Positions 52,613 through 60,079 of a stretch of DNA of 64,000 nt are shown here, in pieces. Every line of letters begins with the position of its first letter. Position 1 is the stretch's first letter. The position numbers and the translations under genes are program-made. The DNA is from Lachnospiraceae bacterium (lineage in GTDB: Bacteria; Bacillota; Clostridia; Lachnospirales; Lachnospiraceae): positions 1 through 64,000 of the forward strand of contig QXWW01000023.1 in NCBI GenBank assembly GCA_009911185.1, read 5' to 3'. Under the pieces are notes generated by a model. It searched no databases. It was not told where the DNA came from and worked only from the letters and a program-made list of their open reading frames with translations.

Positions 52613-52643
52613 TTGACATACCCCCCCCTATATGCAGTAAAAT
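52613..52643 (+). promoter_or_regulatory. Promoter with C8 tract ahead of the capsid genes
   Basis: TTGACA (52613-52618) and TAAAAT (52638-52643) are 19 bases apart. The spacer contains eight C in a row (52621-52628). Loss of two C would give the optimal 17-base spacing. The only other gene upstream in this direction is the 55-residue protein. Confidence 0.5.
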
Positions 52644-52660
52644 AGGCAGTAGAACAGAAT

Positions 52661-52753
52661 AAGGCATGAGTACCGCACCAAATGGTGTTAGTCTTGGTTA
52701 CAAGGCATGGGAAATAATCAGTTTATCATAACTGGTTGTTGCTCATGCCTTTT
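52661..52753 (+). promoter_or_regulatory. Attenuator-like leader of the capsid genes
   Basis: AAGGCATGAG (52661-52670) and AAGGCATGGG (52702-52711) can each pair with CTCATGCCTTTT (52742-52753), so two mutually exclusive hairpins are possible. The 3' hairpin ends in TTTT about 50 bases before the scaffold start. Local stem CACCA-AA-TGGTG also lies here. Confidence 0.45.
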
Positions 52754-52805
52754 ATGTTTGGCAGAATAGCCTACTTCGGGCGTAAAAAGAAGGGAGAAAA
52801 ACATC

Positions 52806-53246
52806 ATGGAAGATAACAACATGAACCAGAACCAAACAGCAGACCCGGCAGCCGGACAGGGAACAGGGGGAAAGACCTTTACACAGGAAGATGTGAACCG
52901 CATTGTTCAGGAAAGGCTTGCCAAGGAAAAGGTAAAGAACAGCGGTGAAGCGGATTTTGCGAAAAGGGAACAGGAACTTGCACAGCGGGAACTTCACATG
53001 ACCGCCAAGGAACTGTTATCAGAAAAAGGCTTGCCAGTGCAGCTTTTTGATGCTCTGAACTGCACCGACAAGGAAACAATGGAAAAGAGCATTGCAACCA
53101 TAGAAACAATATTTAACGATTATAAGGCGAATGCCACAAAGCAGATACAATTCAAAGGCTTTCAGCCGGGGGTATCAAAGCAGATGCCGGATGCCGGAAC
53201 AGCGGAAGATTTGGAGATAAGACAGGCTATGGGGCTTCGCACTTAA
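52806..53246 (+). CDS. Phage scaffold-like protein (DUF4355 type)
   Basis: 146 residues, hydrophilic and coiled coil in the middle: FTQEDVNRIVQERLAKEKVK is the recognisable scaffold segment, followed by FAKREQELAQRELHMTAKEL and ELLSEKGLPVQLFDALN. This family assists capsid assembly and normally precedes the major capsid gene, as here. Confidence 0.85.
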   Translation: MEDNNMNQNQTADPAAGQGTGGKTFTQEDVNRIVQERLAKEKVKNSGEADFAKREQELAQRELHMTAKELLSEKGLPVQLFDALNCTDKETMEKSIATIETIFNDYKANATKQIQFKGFQPGVSKQMPDAGTAEDLEIRQAMGLRT

Positions 53247-53265
53247 CGGAAAGGAAGCGTGAAAC

Positions 53266-54135
53266 ATGGCTATACAGTTAGCAACAAAATTTTTACCGTA
53301 TGTTGATGAAAAATTCAGTACGGAAAGCAAGAAATCATTACTGACCAATCAGGATTTTGACTGGACAGGGGCACATACCGTAAAGGTGTATAAGGTCAGC
53401 ACATCACAGATGAACGACTATAAGCGGAACACTCCTGAAGGAATGACAGGCTCACGCTATGGAGTGGTGAAAGACCTTGATGCAACAACGGAAGAATTTA
53501 CCCTGAAAAAAGACCGTTCATTTACTTTTGTAATTGACAAACTGGATTCTGATGAAACGGTGCAGAATGTTCAGGCAGCTTCTGCACTGGAAAGGCAGAC
53601 AAGGGAAGTTGTCATTCCGGAAGTGGATGCCTATACCTATGGGGTTATGTGTGCCAATGCCGGACAGAAAGCAGAACCCAAGGCACTGACCTTGACCAAC
53701 ATTTATACGGAAATCATTGTCGGGAACAATGCACTGGATAATGCGGAAGTGCCGGAAACAGGCAGAATCATTGTCGTGACCCCTGATGTGTATGTGCTGA
53801 TGAAGCAGTGCAAGGACATCACAATGGAAACGGATATAGGCAATGATTTAAGGCTGAAAGGGGTTATTTCCAACCTTGACGGTGCTATGGTCATTAAAGT
53901 ACCCGCCAACCGTCTGCCTGAAAACTTCGGCTTCATGATTGCACATCCATGTGCGACAGTAGCACCTACCAAACTGGAAGATTACAAAATTCATGAAGAC
54001 CCGCCGGGAATCAGCGGTGCATTGGTAGAGGGAAGAATCTGCTATGATGCCTTTGTTTTGGAGAATAAAGCGAAAGCGATATATTACCATGCACAGGCAG
54101 CAGAGAAGACCACACCTGAACAGGAAACAGAATAA
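53266..54135 (+). CDS. Phage major capsid protein-like
   Basis: 289 residues. It reads AIQLATKFLPYVDEKFSTES, DWTGAHTVKVYKV, a DRSFTFVIDKLDSDET turn and a long C-terminal beta-rich part (HPCATVAPTKLEDYKIHEDP). The pattern corresponds to HK97-fold capsid proteins of Firmicutes siphophages that occur with DUF4355 scaffolds. It follows the scaffold by 19 bases. Portal, terminase and protease genes, needed for a self-sufficient head, are absent from E3, so these capsids would be filled with the help of another phage, if functional. Confidence 0.85.
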   Translation: MAIQLATKFLPYVDEKFSTESKKSLLTNQDFDWTGAHTVKVYKVSTSQMNDYKRNTPEGMTGSRYGVVKDLDATTEEFTLKKDRSFTFVIDKLDSDETVQNVQAASALERQTREVVIPEVDAYTYGVMCANAGQKAEPKALTLTNIYTEIIVGNNALDNAEVPETGRIIVVTPDVYVLMKQCKDITMETDIGNDLRLKGVISNLDGAMVIKVPANRLPENFGFMIAHPCATVAPTKLEDYKIHEDPPGISGALVEGRICYDAFVLENKAKAIYYHAQAAEKTTPEQETE

Positions 54136-54144
54136 TTTTGTTAA

Positions 54145-54186
54145 ATGCTCCGGGCTTTCTATCCTCTGATTGTCCGGGGCATTTTT
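54145..54186 (+). terminator. Terminator after the capsid gene
   Basis: ATGCTCCGG (54145-54153) and CCGGGGCAT (54174-54182) pair with one G-U, followed by T5. Confidence 0.85.
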
Positions 54187-54200
54187 AGAAGGTGGAATAT

Positions 54201-54479
54201 ATGAAAACGATTGACAGACTAATTATAAAAGCAAAAAAGAAATGCGGTGTTGACAGGCTTGTGCTTGCTTTTGTATATCCGTCTGAATCCGAACCCGGTA
54301 AATGGATTGCAAGGGGCGATATTTGGAATGGCAAGCCCGGCAGCGGTGTCACATACGCAACCTGTACTTGTGAATCCGTTGATGATGCACTGAATGCATT
54401 AAATGAACTGTCTGAACAGCACCCAAACAATAAGGATATAACCATTATTATTGATGATTTGGAAGAAGAAAGCGGGTGA
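54201..54479 (+). CDS. Hypothetical protein of E3
   Basis: 92 residues from ATG 54201, preceded by AGAAGGTGG. It reads KTIDRLIIKAKKKCGVDRLV, KWIARGDIWNG and ends ITIIIDDLEEESG. No family recognised. It overlaps nothing but is only four bases from the next gene. Confidence 0.55.
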   Translation: MKTIDRLIIKAKKKCGVDRLVLAFVYPSESEPGKWIARGDIWNGKPGSGVTYATCTCESVDDALNALNELSEQHPNNKDITIIIDDLEEESG

Positions 54480-54483
54480 TGGT

Positions 54484-54693
54484 ATGGCGAAAAGAAACCT
54501 TAAACTTGATACCCCGGACAACATCAGGAAAGCATTGGCAAAGGTGGCAAACATGACCTATAAGGGCGAACTCGACACTAAGACCGCCAATAGTATCACA
54601 GCAACTTGTAACGTGATTCTAAGTGGTATCAGGACAGATGAACAGGACAAGAAAATAGCGGAACTGGAACAGCTTTTGAATGAAAGGGGCTGA
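54484..54693 (+). CDS. Small helical phage-type protein of E3
   Basis: 69 residues from ATG 54484. DTPDNIRKALAKVANMTYKG and the coiled tail DEQDKKIAELEQLLNERG match short proteins often encoded near phage terminase or regulator genes in Firmicutes. Function not known. Confidence 0.6.
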   Translation: MAKRNLKLDTPDNIRKALAKVANMTYKGELDTKTANSITATCNVILSGIRTDEQDKKIAELEQLLNERG

Positions 54694-54697
54694 TGGA

Positions 54698-55135
54698 ATG
54701 ACTGCAAAGGAATATTTATCAGAATTACAGTTTATGAAAACGAGAATAGGACAGCTTCAGGAACAGAAGCAGATGTTTTTGGAGATGGCTACTTCCATAA
54801 CCGCACCAGTGAACCCGGTAAAGGTTCAGACAACCCCAAAGGTTGACAGAATGGCTGATGCGGTGGCGAAAATGGCAGATATTGAGAAACACATTGATGA
54901 AGAAGTGGCTGCATATTATGAGCATGAATGTCAGGTAATGCAGCAGATACAGGCATTGCATAAGGTAAAGTATGTGCAGATGCTCTTTAAGGTGTATGTG
55001 CAGAATAAAAGTATATACGTTGCAGCCAAAGAAATAGACATATCATATACATACGCTATTGAAATCCACAAAAAGGCACTTGCGGAATTTGAAAAGGTTC
55101 ATGCTGATATGCTCAACGAAAGAAAGGCGGGGTAA
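54698..55135 (+). CDS. DUF1492/ArpU-like phage regulator
   Basis: 145 residues from ATG 54698, following AAAGGGG. The C-terminal half (YVQMLFKVYVQNKSIYVAAK, then EIDISYTYAIEIHKKALAEF) is a sigma-factor region 4-like helix-turn-helix, as in ArpU/RinA-type late regulators of phages and satellites. The N-terminal half is a coiled coil. It probably controls the late (capsid) or packaging genes. Confidence 0.75.
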   Translation: MTAKEYLSELQFMKTRIGQLQEQKQMFLEMATSITAPVNPVKVQTTPKVDRMADAVAKMADIEKHIDEEVAAYYEHECQVMQQIQALHKVKYVQMLFKVYVQNKSIYVAAKEIDISYTYAIEIHKKALAEFEKVHADMLNERKAG

Positions 55136-55138
55136 TCA

Positions 55139-55522
55139 ATGGGAAATGCTATTGAAAAAGCGGAAAGGGCAGCAAGAAAAGCCATTGAAAGCACATATAA
55201 GGGAATGGTGACGGTAACAGAATACAAGAAAGTGAAAGACCCCAATACCGCCCTGACCAGTTACAAGGAAGTGGTTGTTTTGGAGAATCAGCCTTGCAGC
55301 CTGTCATTTGAAAGTATTGCAGCAGCGGTTCAGACTGGAACGGTTGCCACTGTTTCACAGGCGGTCAAGCTGTTCCTTTCACCTGACATTACAATCAAGC
55401 CCGGTTCAAAACTCAAAGTGACCCAAACAGGTGTTACAACGGAATATTCTTCAAGCGGTGTTCCGGCAGTGTACCCAACACATCAGGAAATCATGTTGGA
55501 ACTATTTGGCGGTTGGGCTTGA
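55139..55522 (+). CDS. Phage head-tail joining/minor capsid-like protein
   Basis: 127 residues. A basic helical start (IEKAERAARKAIESTYKGMV) leads to a beta-rich domain with NQPCSLSFESIAA and ITIKPGSKLKVTQTGVTTEY. Small proteins with this order are found downstream of phage capsid genes and act in head completion or tail attachment. It starts three bases after the DUF1492 stop. Its precise family is uncertain. Confidence 0.55.
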   Translation: MGNAIEKAERAARKAIESTYKGMVTVTEYKKVKDPNTALTSYKEVVVLENQPCSLSFESIAAAVQTGTVATVSQAVKLFLSPDITIKPGSKLKVTQTGVTTEYSSSGVPAVYPTHQEIMLELFGGWA

Positions 55523-55619
55523 TTGTGGCATTGATAGCACCGTCATTTAGCGGTGTTTTGCTTTACCCTTACAATTTACCGCTGAATGTGTTTGTGTGGC
55601 TATATGGGGCTTATATGAG

Positions 55620-55648
55620 TTGTCAGAACTAAAAGAATGTGGTAGAAT
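55620..55648 (+). promoter_or_regulatory. Promoter of the small toxin gene
   Basis: TTGTCA (55620-55625), 17 bases, TAGAAT (55643-55648). It starts about 60 bases before the small hydrophobic peptide gene. Confidence 0.75.
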
Positions 55649-55709
55649 CTTGTCATGGAACAATCGTGTTACAGGGTGTGTTGACCTCATTCCTAAAAGG
55701 ATGGGGGTG

Positions 55710-55805
55710 ATGCCTATGAAAAATCATTTTGATTTTAAGGATTTGATGACCTTTGGTCTATTCCTTTTGGCGTTGCTTACATTCGTTTTTACGTTTTGTA
55801 AGTAG
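55710..55805 (+). CDS. Small hydrophobic toxin peptide, type I TA-like
   Basis: 31 residues (or 29 from ATG 55716). One membrane helix, LMTFGLFLLALLTFVFTF, between a charged N-terminus and a Cys-Lys end, as in putative holin-like or TxpA/Fst-type toxins of Firmicutes. GGGGGTG precedes the ATG. A second promoter on the opposite strand makes an antisense RNA overlapping its 3' region, the layout of a type I toxin-antitoxin pair that stabilises mobile DNA. Confidence 0.75.
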   Translation: MPMKNHFDFKDLMTFGLFLLALLTFVFTFCK

Positions 55806-55813
55806 TCATACAT

Positions 55814-55905
55814 AGCAAAACCACCCTTGTACTTTGGTCGGTTCAGGGTGGCATTGCTATCTCTTTAATTCGGTCAACCCCTTGTGGGCGGTTGTTCCTT
55901 CTATG
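55814..55905 (-). ncRNA. Candidate antisense antitoxin RNA
   Basis: Predicted from the minus-strand promoter at 55911-55939 to a hairpin (CCACCCT 55821-55827, AGGGTGG 55845-55851, extended by AGC/GCT at 55814-55858) that can terminate in both directions. It would pair with the end of the toxin mRNA. Exact ends are estimates. Confidence 0.6.
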
Positions 55906-55910
55906 ATTAG

Positions 55911-55939
55911 ATTATAGCATTGTTTGGGTTATTTGTAAA
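55911..55939 (-). promoter_or_regulatory. Promoter of the antisense RNA
   Basis: On the minus strand: TTTACA (55939-55934), 17 bases, TATAAT (55916-55911). A near-consensus sigma-A promoter facing the toxin gene. Confidence 0.75.
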
Positions 55940-55960
55940 CCATCAATTCAGCAGCTTTCA

Positions 55961-55979
55961 GCGTACCAAAAACGTACTA
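55961..55979 (+). repeat. E3 right arm-type site
   Basis: GCGTACCAAAAACGTACTA, matching 46767-46785 except for one C/T, about 100 bases before the next att core. Confidence 0.65.
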
Positions 55980-56080
55980 ATAACCAGTGAAGCGGAAAAA
56001 CACTATTGATTATATAACTATATGTGGTAAAAATGAAAATATAAATAACAAGATGTAGTATGAGTAAAAAACACTAAACC

Positions 56081-56092
56081 GAGTTCGAATAA
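56081..56092 (+). repeat. att core 4, border of E3 and E4
   Basis: GAGTTCGAATAA, identical to the guaA end. The bases after it (ACAAAAATGCTTAGTAAA) closely repeat those after guaA (ACAAAAATGTTTAGTAAA), showing that E1 and E4 have the same left end. Confidence 0.88.
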
Positions 56093-56150
56093 ACAAAAAT
56101 GCTTAGTAAATTCAGTATTTATGCGGGTTTGCGGCATTTTAAAAGGTCTT

Positions 56151-56170
56151 TTGATAACAAATTGATAACA
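56151..56170 (+). repeat. E4 left arm-type site
   Basis: TTGATAACAAATTGATAACA, identical to the E1 left arm site at 27887-27906. The right partner lies outside the window. Confidence 0.65.
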
Positions 56171-56284
56171 GTCATGCAAGTGCGATTATTCTTACGGATA
56201 AGTGGTTTGCAGGTGGAAGAATGATTTTAAGGCGGTTTGCATGACTGGTGTTCAGAGCCATACTCTGAATAAATCCATATTAGA

Positions 56285-56329
56285 AACGCCCTTAGCTGTG
56301 GGTAGTAACTCATGGCTAAGGGCGTTTTT
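56285..56329. terminator. Terminator at the left end of E4
   Basis: AACGCCCTTAGC (56285-56296) and GCTAAGGGCGTT (56315-56326), perfect stem with T5 on the + side. Confidence 0.8.
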
Positions 56330-56339
56330 GGCGTTCTTG

Positions 56340-56870
56340 TCAATCGGTTTTTAGTTTGTTTTTGAATGTTTCGACTAAGGCATCGCTTAATTCCTTAGAG
56401 GAGACATTCGCCCAACGCTGCGTAGTGTCAAACTTCGGGTAATTGTACCGCCATTGGTCGTAGTCCTCCCTGCTGATTTCTTCAGCGGAGAGCTTTGCAG
56501 CCTGTTCCTGCCAAGCGGTAAGCATTTGCAGAAGTTCTTCAGCGGCTTTGCCCTTGTCCTTGCTGATTTTTAAACAGACATCTCCGTCTGTTTCGCTGAT
56601 GGTAAGACCGTAAATGTCCTCAAGGGCAAATAAGGTGTGCATAAGCCCGATTTGACTGTCAATATCGGGGATGTCAAGAGCCTGCGGCGCAACGTCAAGA
56701 GCCTGTGCCAGTGCAGCGGTAAGCTCTGATTTAGGTTTGCGTGAGCCTGTTTCGTATTGAGCCAGACGCACGTCTGCGCTCCGTTCGGGAAAACCGACAA
56801 GCATACCGAGATATTTCTGTGTCATGCCCCGCATAATGCGGAAAAAATGTATTCTTTCGCCTATTGCCAT
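56340..56870 (-). CDS. XRE-family repressor of element E4
   Basis: 176 residues, nearly identical in the helix-turn-helix half to the E1 protein (28056-28586) and more diverged in the C-terminal half (for example ELLQMLTAWQEQAAKLSAEE). The xis-int promoter of E4 has the same operators, so the two repressors should recognise each other's sites and make the elements cross-immune. Confidence 0.85.
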   Translation of the reverse strand: MAIGERIHFFRIMRGMTQKYLGMLVGFPERSADVRLAQYETGSRKPKSELTAALAQALDVAPQALDIPDIDSQIGLMHTLFALEDIYGLTISETDGDVCLKISKDKGKAAEELLQMLTAWQEQAAKLSAEEISREDYDQWRYNYPKFDTTQRWANVSSKELSDALVETFKNKLKTD

Positions 56871-56975
56871 AGTGTTTCACTCCTTATCCATATGTTTACA
56901 TGGAGTATAGCATATATGTTTAGATAAAGTCAATAGAAGCGAAACAAAATAGTTTAATATTTTCTCGCAAGCCTA

Positions 56976-57031
56976 TTGACAATAGCAGAAATGCTTAGTA
57001 TAATCAAAAAAGAATTAAGCAAAAACGCTTA
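56976..57031 (+). promoter_or_regulatory. E4 xis-int promoter with operators
   Basis: TTGACA (56976-56981), 17 bases, TATAAT (56999-57004). The spacer holds AGC-AGAAAT-GCT and TAAGC-AAAAAC-GCTTA follows at 57016-57031. Confidence 0.78.
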
Positions 57032-57051
57032 GAAATGAAAGGAGAGATTGT

Positions 57052-57252
57052 ATGGACAACAAATTTATCCGTGCAGACGAGGTGGCGCAGGAGCTTTCCG
57101 TGTCAAAGCCATATGCTTACAAGCTCATTAAGAAATTAAATGACGAGCTGAAACAGAAAGGCTTTATCACGATTGCAGGGCGTGTCAACCGCCAGTATTT
57201 TGAGGAAAGGCTCTACGGGGCAGGAGAAAGACAGGGAAAGGAGATGGGTTAA
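57052..57252 (+). CDS. Excisionase-like HTH protein of E4
   Basis: 66 residues, over 90 percent identical by eye to the E1 protein at 28762 (differences such as RADEVAQ and LKQKGF). Intact. The stop touches the start of the integrase remnant (TAAATG). Confidence 0.8.
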   Translation: MDNKFIRADEVAQELSVSKPYAYKLIKKLNDELKQKGFITIAGRVNRQYFEERLYGAGERQGKEMG

Positions 57253-58331
57253 ATGCCAGTATTTAAGAATGAGGGCAACGGCACATGGTATGTGATGGCA
57301 AGGTATGTGAACTGGAAAGGGGACGGAAACAGAAGTGCAAGCGTGGATTTGCCACGAAACGTGAAGCGCAGGAGTGGGAGCGGAAGTTCCAGTTGCAGAA
57401 TTCCGCTGACCTTGACATGGATTTTGAATCCTTTGCGGAGCTTTATAAAAATGACGTAAAGAACCGACTGAAGGAGAACACTTGGCTGACAAAGGAGCAT
57501 ATCATCCGCACAAAGATTCTCCCTTATTTCGGGAAGATGAAAATTAGCGAGATTGGGACAAAGGAAATTATTGCATGGCAGAATGAGCTGCTTGCCTACC
57601 GTGATGAAAAGAGGAATCCTTATTCGCAGATGTATCTGAAAACAGTCCACAACCAGCTTTCCGCAATCTTCAACCATGTGGTGCGCTATTATGACCTCCG
57701 CTCCAACCCTGCGGCAAAGGCGGGCAACATGGGGAGCGAGGAACACAAGGAAATGCTGTTCTGGACAAAAGAGGAATATAAGAAGTTTGCGGATGAAATG
57801 ATGGACAAGCCTGTTTCCTTTTACGCCTTTGAAATGCTTTACTGGTGCGGAATCCGTGAGGGAGAATTACTTGCATTGACCGTAGCAGATTTTAACTTTG
57901 ACAAGGAAACGGTTACGATTAATAAATCCTATCAGCGTCTGCATGGCGAAGATGTGATTACCTCCCCGAAAACGAAAAAGAGCAACCGCACAATCAAGAT
58001 GCCGAAGTTTCTCTGTGAGGAAATGCAAGAATATATCAGTATGCTGTATGGCTTAAAGAAGAAAGACCGTATTTTCACGGTAACGAAAAGCTACCTCCAC
58101 CACGAGATGGACAGAGGGGCAAAGGCGGCGGGCGTAAAGCGCATAAGAATCCACGATTTGCGCCAAAGCCACATCAGCTTGTTAATTGACATGGGATTCT
58201 CGGCAGTAGCGATTGCTGACCGTGTAGGGCATGAGAGCATAGAAATCACTTATAGGTATGCACACCTGTTTCCGTCAAAGCAGGCAGAGATGGCAGACAG
58301 GCTAGACGATTTAGGAAAGGGGGACATTTGA
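57253..58331 (+). pseudogene. int: Tyrosine integrase of E4, frameshifted in the arm-binding domain
   Basis: It starts exactly like the E1 integrase (MPVFKNEGNGTWYVMARYVN) but one A is missing at about 57322 (GGGGACGG instead of GGGGAACG), and translation leaves the frame after residue 23. The correct frame resumes at once and runs to 58331 with an intact catalytic domain (Arg in CGIREGELLAL, HDLR box, VGHESIEITYRYAHLF). A GTG at 57285 could start a 348-residue protein lacking most of the arm-binding domain. The conserved His after HDLR is Gln here. Probably unable to integrate on its own; a sequencing indel is the alternative. Confidence 0.75.
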
Positions 58332-58332
58332 T

Positions 58333-58668
58333 ATGTCAGCTAAGAACTTGGATAACTGTAACCGTTGGAGAAACAAAACCGTTGCCTTTCGGGTGTCGCC
58401 AGAAGAAGATAAGCAGATTGAAACAGCGGTACGGCTTTCTGGGCTTACCAAACAGGATTATATTACAAGGCGGCTTTTGTGCCAAGACGTAGTTGTGCAG
58501 GGCAATCCGAGAGTATATAAAGCTCTGCGCAATGAGCTTGTCGCTGTTCTTACGGAATTACAGAGGATTGAAGCGGGGAACGGTATGGATGCGGAACTGC
58601 TTGACACTATCGAATTGATTGCCGTTATTCTCGGCGGTCTGAAAGGAGAAGATGAGAATGGCGAATAA
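58333..58668 (+). CDS. Ribbon-helix-helix mobilization accessory protein of E4
   Basis: 111 residues, close copy of the E1 protein at 30044 (RNKTVAFRVSPEEDKQIETA, SGLTKQDYITRRLLCQDVVV). Its end overlaps the start of the ATPase gene. Confidence 0.65.
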   Translation: MSAKNLDNCNRWRNKTVAFRVSPEEDKQIETAVRLSGLTKQDYITRRLLCQDVVVQGNPRVYKALRNELVAVLTELQRIEAGNGMDAELLDTIELIAVILGGLKGEDENGE

Positions 58669-59743
58669 AAAAGAGTCGACTGCCCCGAATGTATCTGTTG
58701 GCGCAGATACAAGGCAGCCACATCATGTAAACAATAACAGTATATCCAATAACCCGCCGAAAAACAATAGCAAAATGCTTGAAACGGTATCTATGGCAGA
58801 GCTTTATGATACGGTATATCCAAGCAAGCCGCCGCTGATTGACGGTCTGCTTTACACTGGCACTTACCTTTTCGCTGGTGCGCCGAAGCTCGGCAAGAGC
58901 TTTCTGATGGCGCAGATTGCCTATCATATCAGCAGGGGGATTCCTTTATGGGATTACCCTGCCCGCAAAGCGGCGGTGCTGTACCTTGCCCTTGAAGATG
59001 ATTACCGCCGCCTGCAGGAAAGGCTGTACCGTATGTTCGGCACGGACGGGGCAGACAATTTATTCTTCTCTGTTTCGGCGGGTAATCTCGGAAATGGACT
59101 GGATGGGCAGTTGCAGGAGTTTATGAAAAAGCATACCGATACAAGGCTGATTATTATTGATACGCTGCAAAAGGTGAGGGAAGTCGGCGGTGATAATTAT
59201 AGTTATGCAAATGACTATGAAATCATTACGAAACTCAAGCAGTTTGCAGACCGCTACGGTATCTGTATCCTGCTTGTCCACCATACCAGAAAGCAGGGGT
59301 CGGATGATAAGTTTGATATGATTTCGGGGACTACTGGATTGCTTGGGGCGGCTGACGGGGCGTTCCTATTACAGAAAGAGAAACGTACTGGCAATGCCGC
59401 CACGCTTGAAATATCGGGCAGAGACCAGCAAGACCAGAAGCTGTACCTTGTCCGCAATACGGAAACGCTGGTATGGGACTTGGAAAGAGCGGATACGGAA
59501 CTCTGGAAAGAGCCGCCAGAGCCGTTGCTTGAAAAAATTGCAGAAAATTTTTCTTCGGGCGGTAAAGCATGGGAAGGCACTCCGACAGAGCTGTGTGGGT
59601 ATCTTGGTGTTGATATGCAGCCAAACGCCCTTACAAGAAAATTGAACGTCAATGCAGGGCGGTTACTGGATGAATATAGTATTTGCTATGAGAATAGTCG
59701 TAGCCGTAATGAACGCAGAGTGAGGTTTACTTTGCTGAAATAG
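58658..59743 (+). CDS. RepA-like AAA ATPase/helicase of E4
   Basis: About 361 residues, an orthologue of the E1 ATPase: Walker A FAGAPKLGKSFL, LIIIDTLQKVREVGGDNYSY and LLVHHTRKQGSDDKFDM are preserved. The C-terminal 80 residues differ strongly from E1 (GGKAWEGTPTELCGYLGVDM), which suggests exchange of the origin-specific tail. Iterons follow directly. An ATG at 58652 is an alternative start. Confidence 0.8.
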   Translation: MANKKESTAPNVSVGADTRQPHHVNNNSISNNPPKNNSKMLETVSMAELYDTVYPSKPPLIDGLLYTGTYLFAGAPKLGKSFLMAQIAYHISRGIPLWDYPARKAAVLYLALEDDYRRLQERLYRMFGTDGADNLFFSVSAGNLGNGLDGQLQEFMKKHTDTRLIIIDTLQKVREVGGDNYSYANDYEIITKLKQFADRYGICILLVHHTRKQGSDDKFDMISGTTGLLGAADGAFLLQKEKRTGNAATLEISGRDQQDQKLYLVRNTETLVWDLERADTELWKEPPEPLLEKIAENFSSGGKAWEGTPTELCGYLGVDMQPNALTRKLNVNAGRLLDEYSICYENSRSRNERRVRFTLLK

Positions 59744-59745
59744 GC

Positions 59746-59828
59746 GTGACGATATGTGACGGTGTGACGATATTTTTAGGAGTGGGTGCGGTGTCAAAAA
59801 TACCGTCACTATCGTCACACACCGTCAC
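59746..59828 (+). repeat. Iteron array, candidate origin of E4
   Basis: GTGACGAT or GTGACGGT at 59746, 59756 and 59764 and inverted copies at 59802, 59811 and 59821, three in each direction. It is the counterpart of 31452-31535. Confidence 0.55.
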
Positions 59829-59950
59829 GGACAAAGTTTTTGCGGGGTGCAGGGAGCTTTTTTCAAAAAGCTGCCCTGTCTCGCCTGCCGGCTCGGTCGG
59901 TTCGCAGCATGAGTGCCACTGGCACTCGCTCACCCCCTCGGAGAGCGCAA

Positions 59951-60023
59951 AACCTGCTTGCAGGTTGCATTTTTGTTGGCGCAGCAGACAAAAGTGCTTT
60001 TGCGTTACTTTCGGGAAAGTAAC
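59951..60023 (+). other. oriT-like hairpin cluster of E4
   Basis: AACCTGC-TT-GCAGGTT (59951-59966), CAAAAG-TG-CTTTTG (59989-60002) and GTTACTTTC-GG-GAAAGTAAC (60004-60023), the same order and arms as in E1. Just upstream is an E4-specific palindrome GAGTGCCACTGGCACTC (59911-59927). Confidence 0.55.
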
Positions 60024-60079
60024 AAAGCCTACCAGCCGAAAAGAAAGGATGTGATTTTATAAGACGGACGATTAGCGCA

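Noticed and set aside
57259-57459. A separate 68-residue protein starting at the E4 integrase start
   Set aside because: It equals the E1 integrase N-terminus for 23 residues and then turns into a frameshifted reading of the same gene.
58160-58190. Loss of a catalytic histidine in the E4 integrase (HDLRQSH versus HDLRHSH)
   Set aside because: The catalytic pair is the His and Arg of HDLR, both present; the changed residue is the next one. Only the N-terminal frameshift is counted as a clear lesion.
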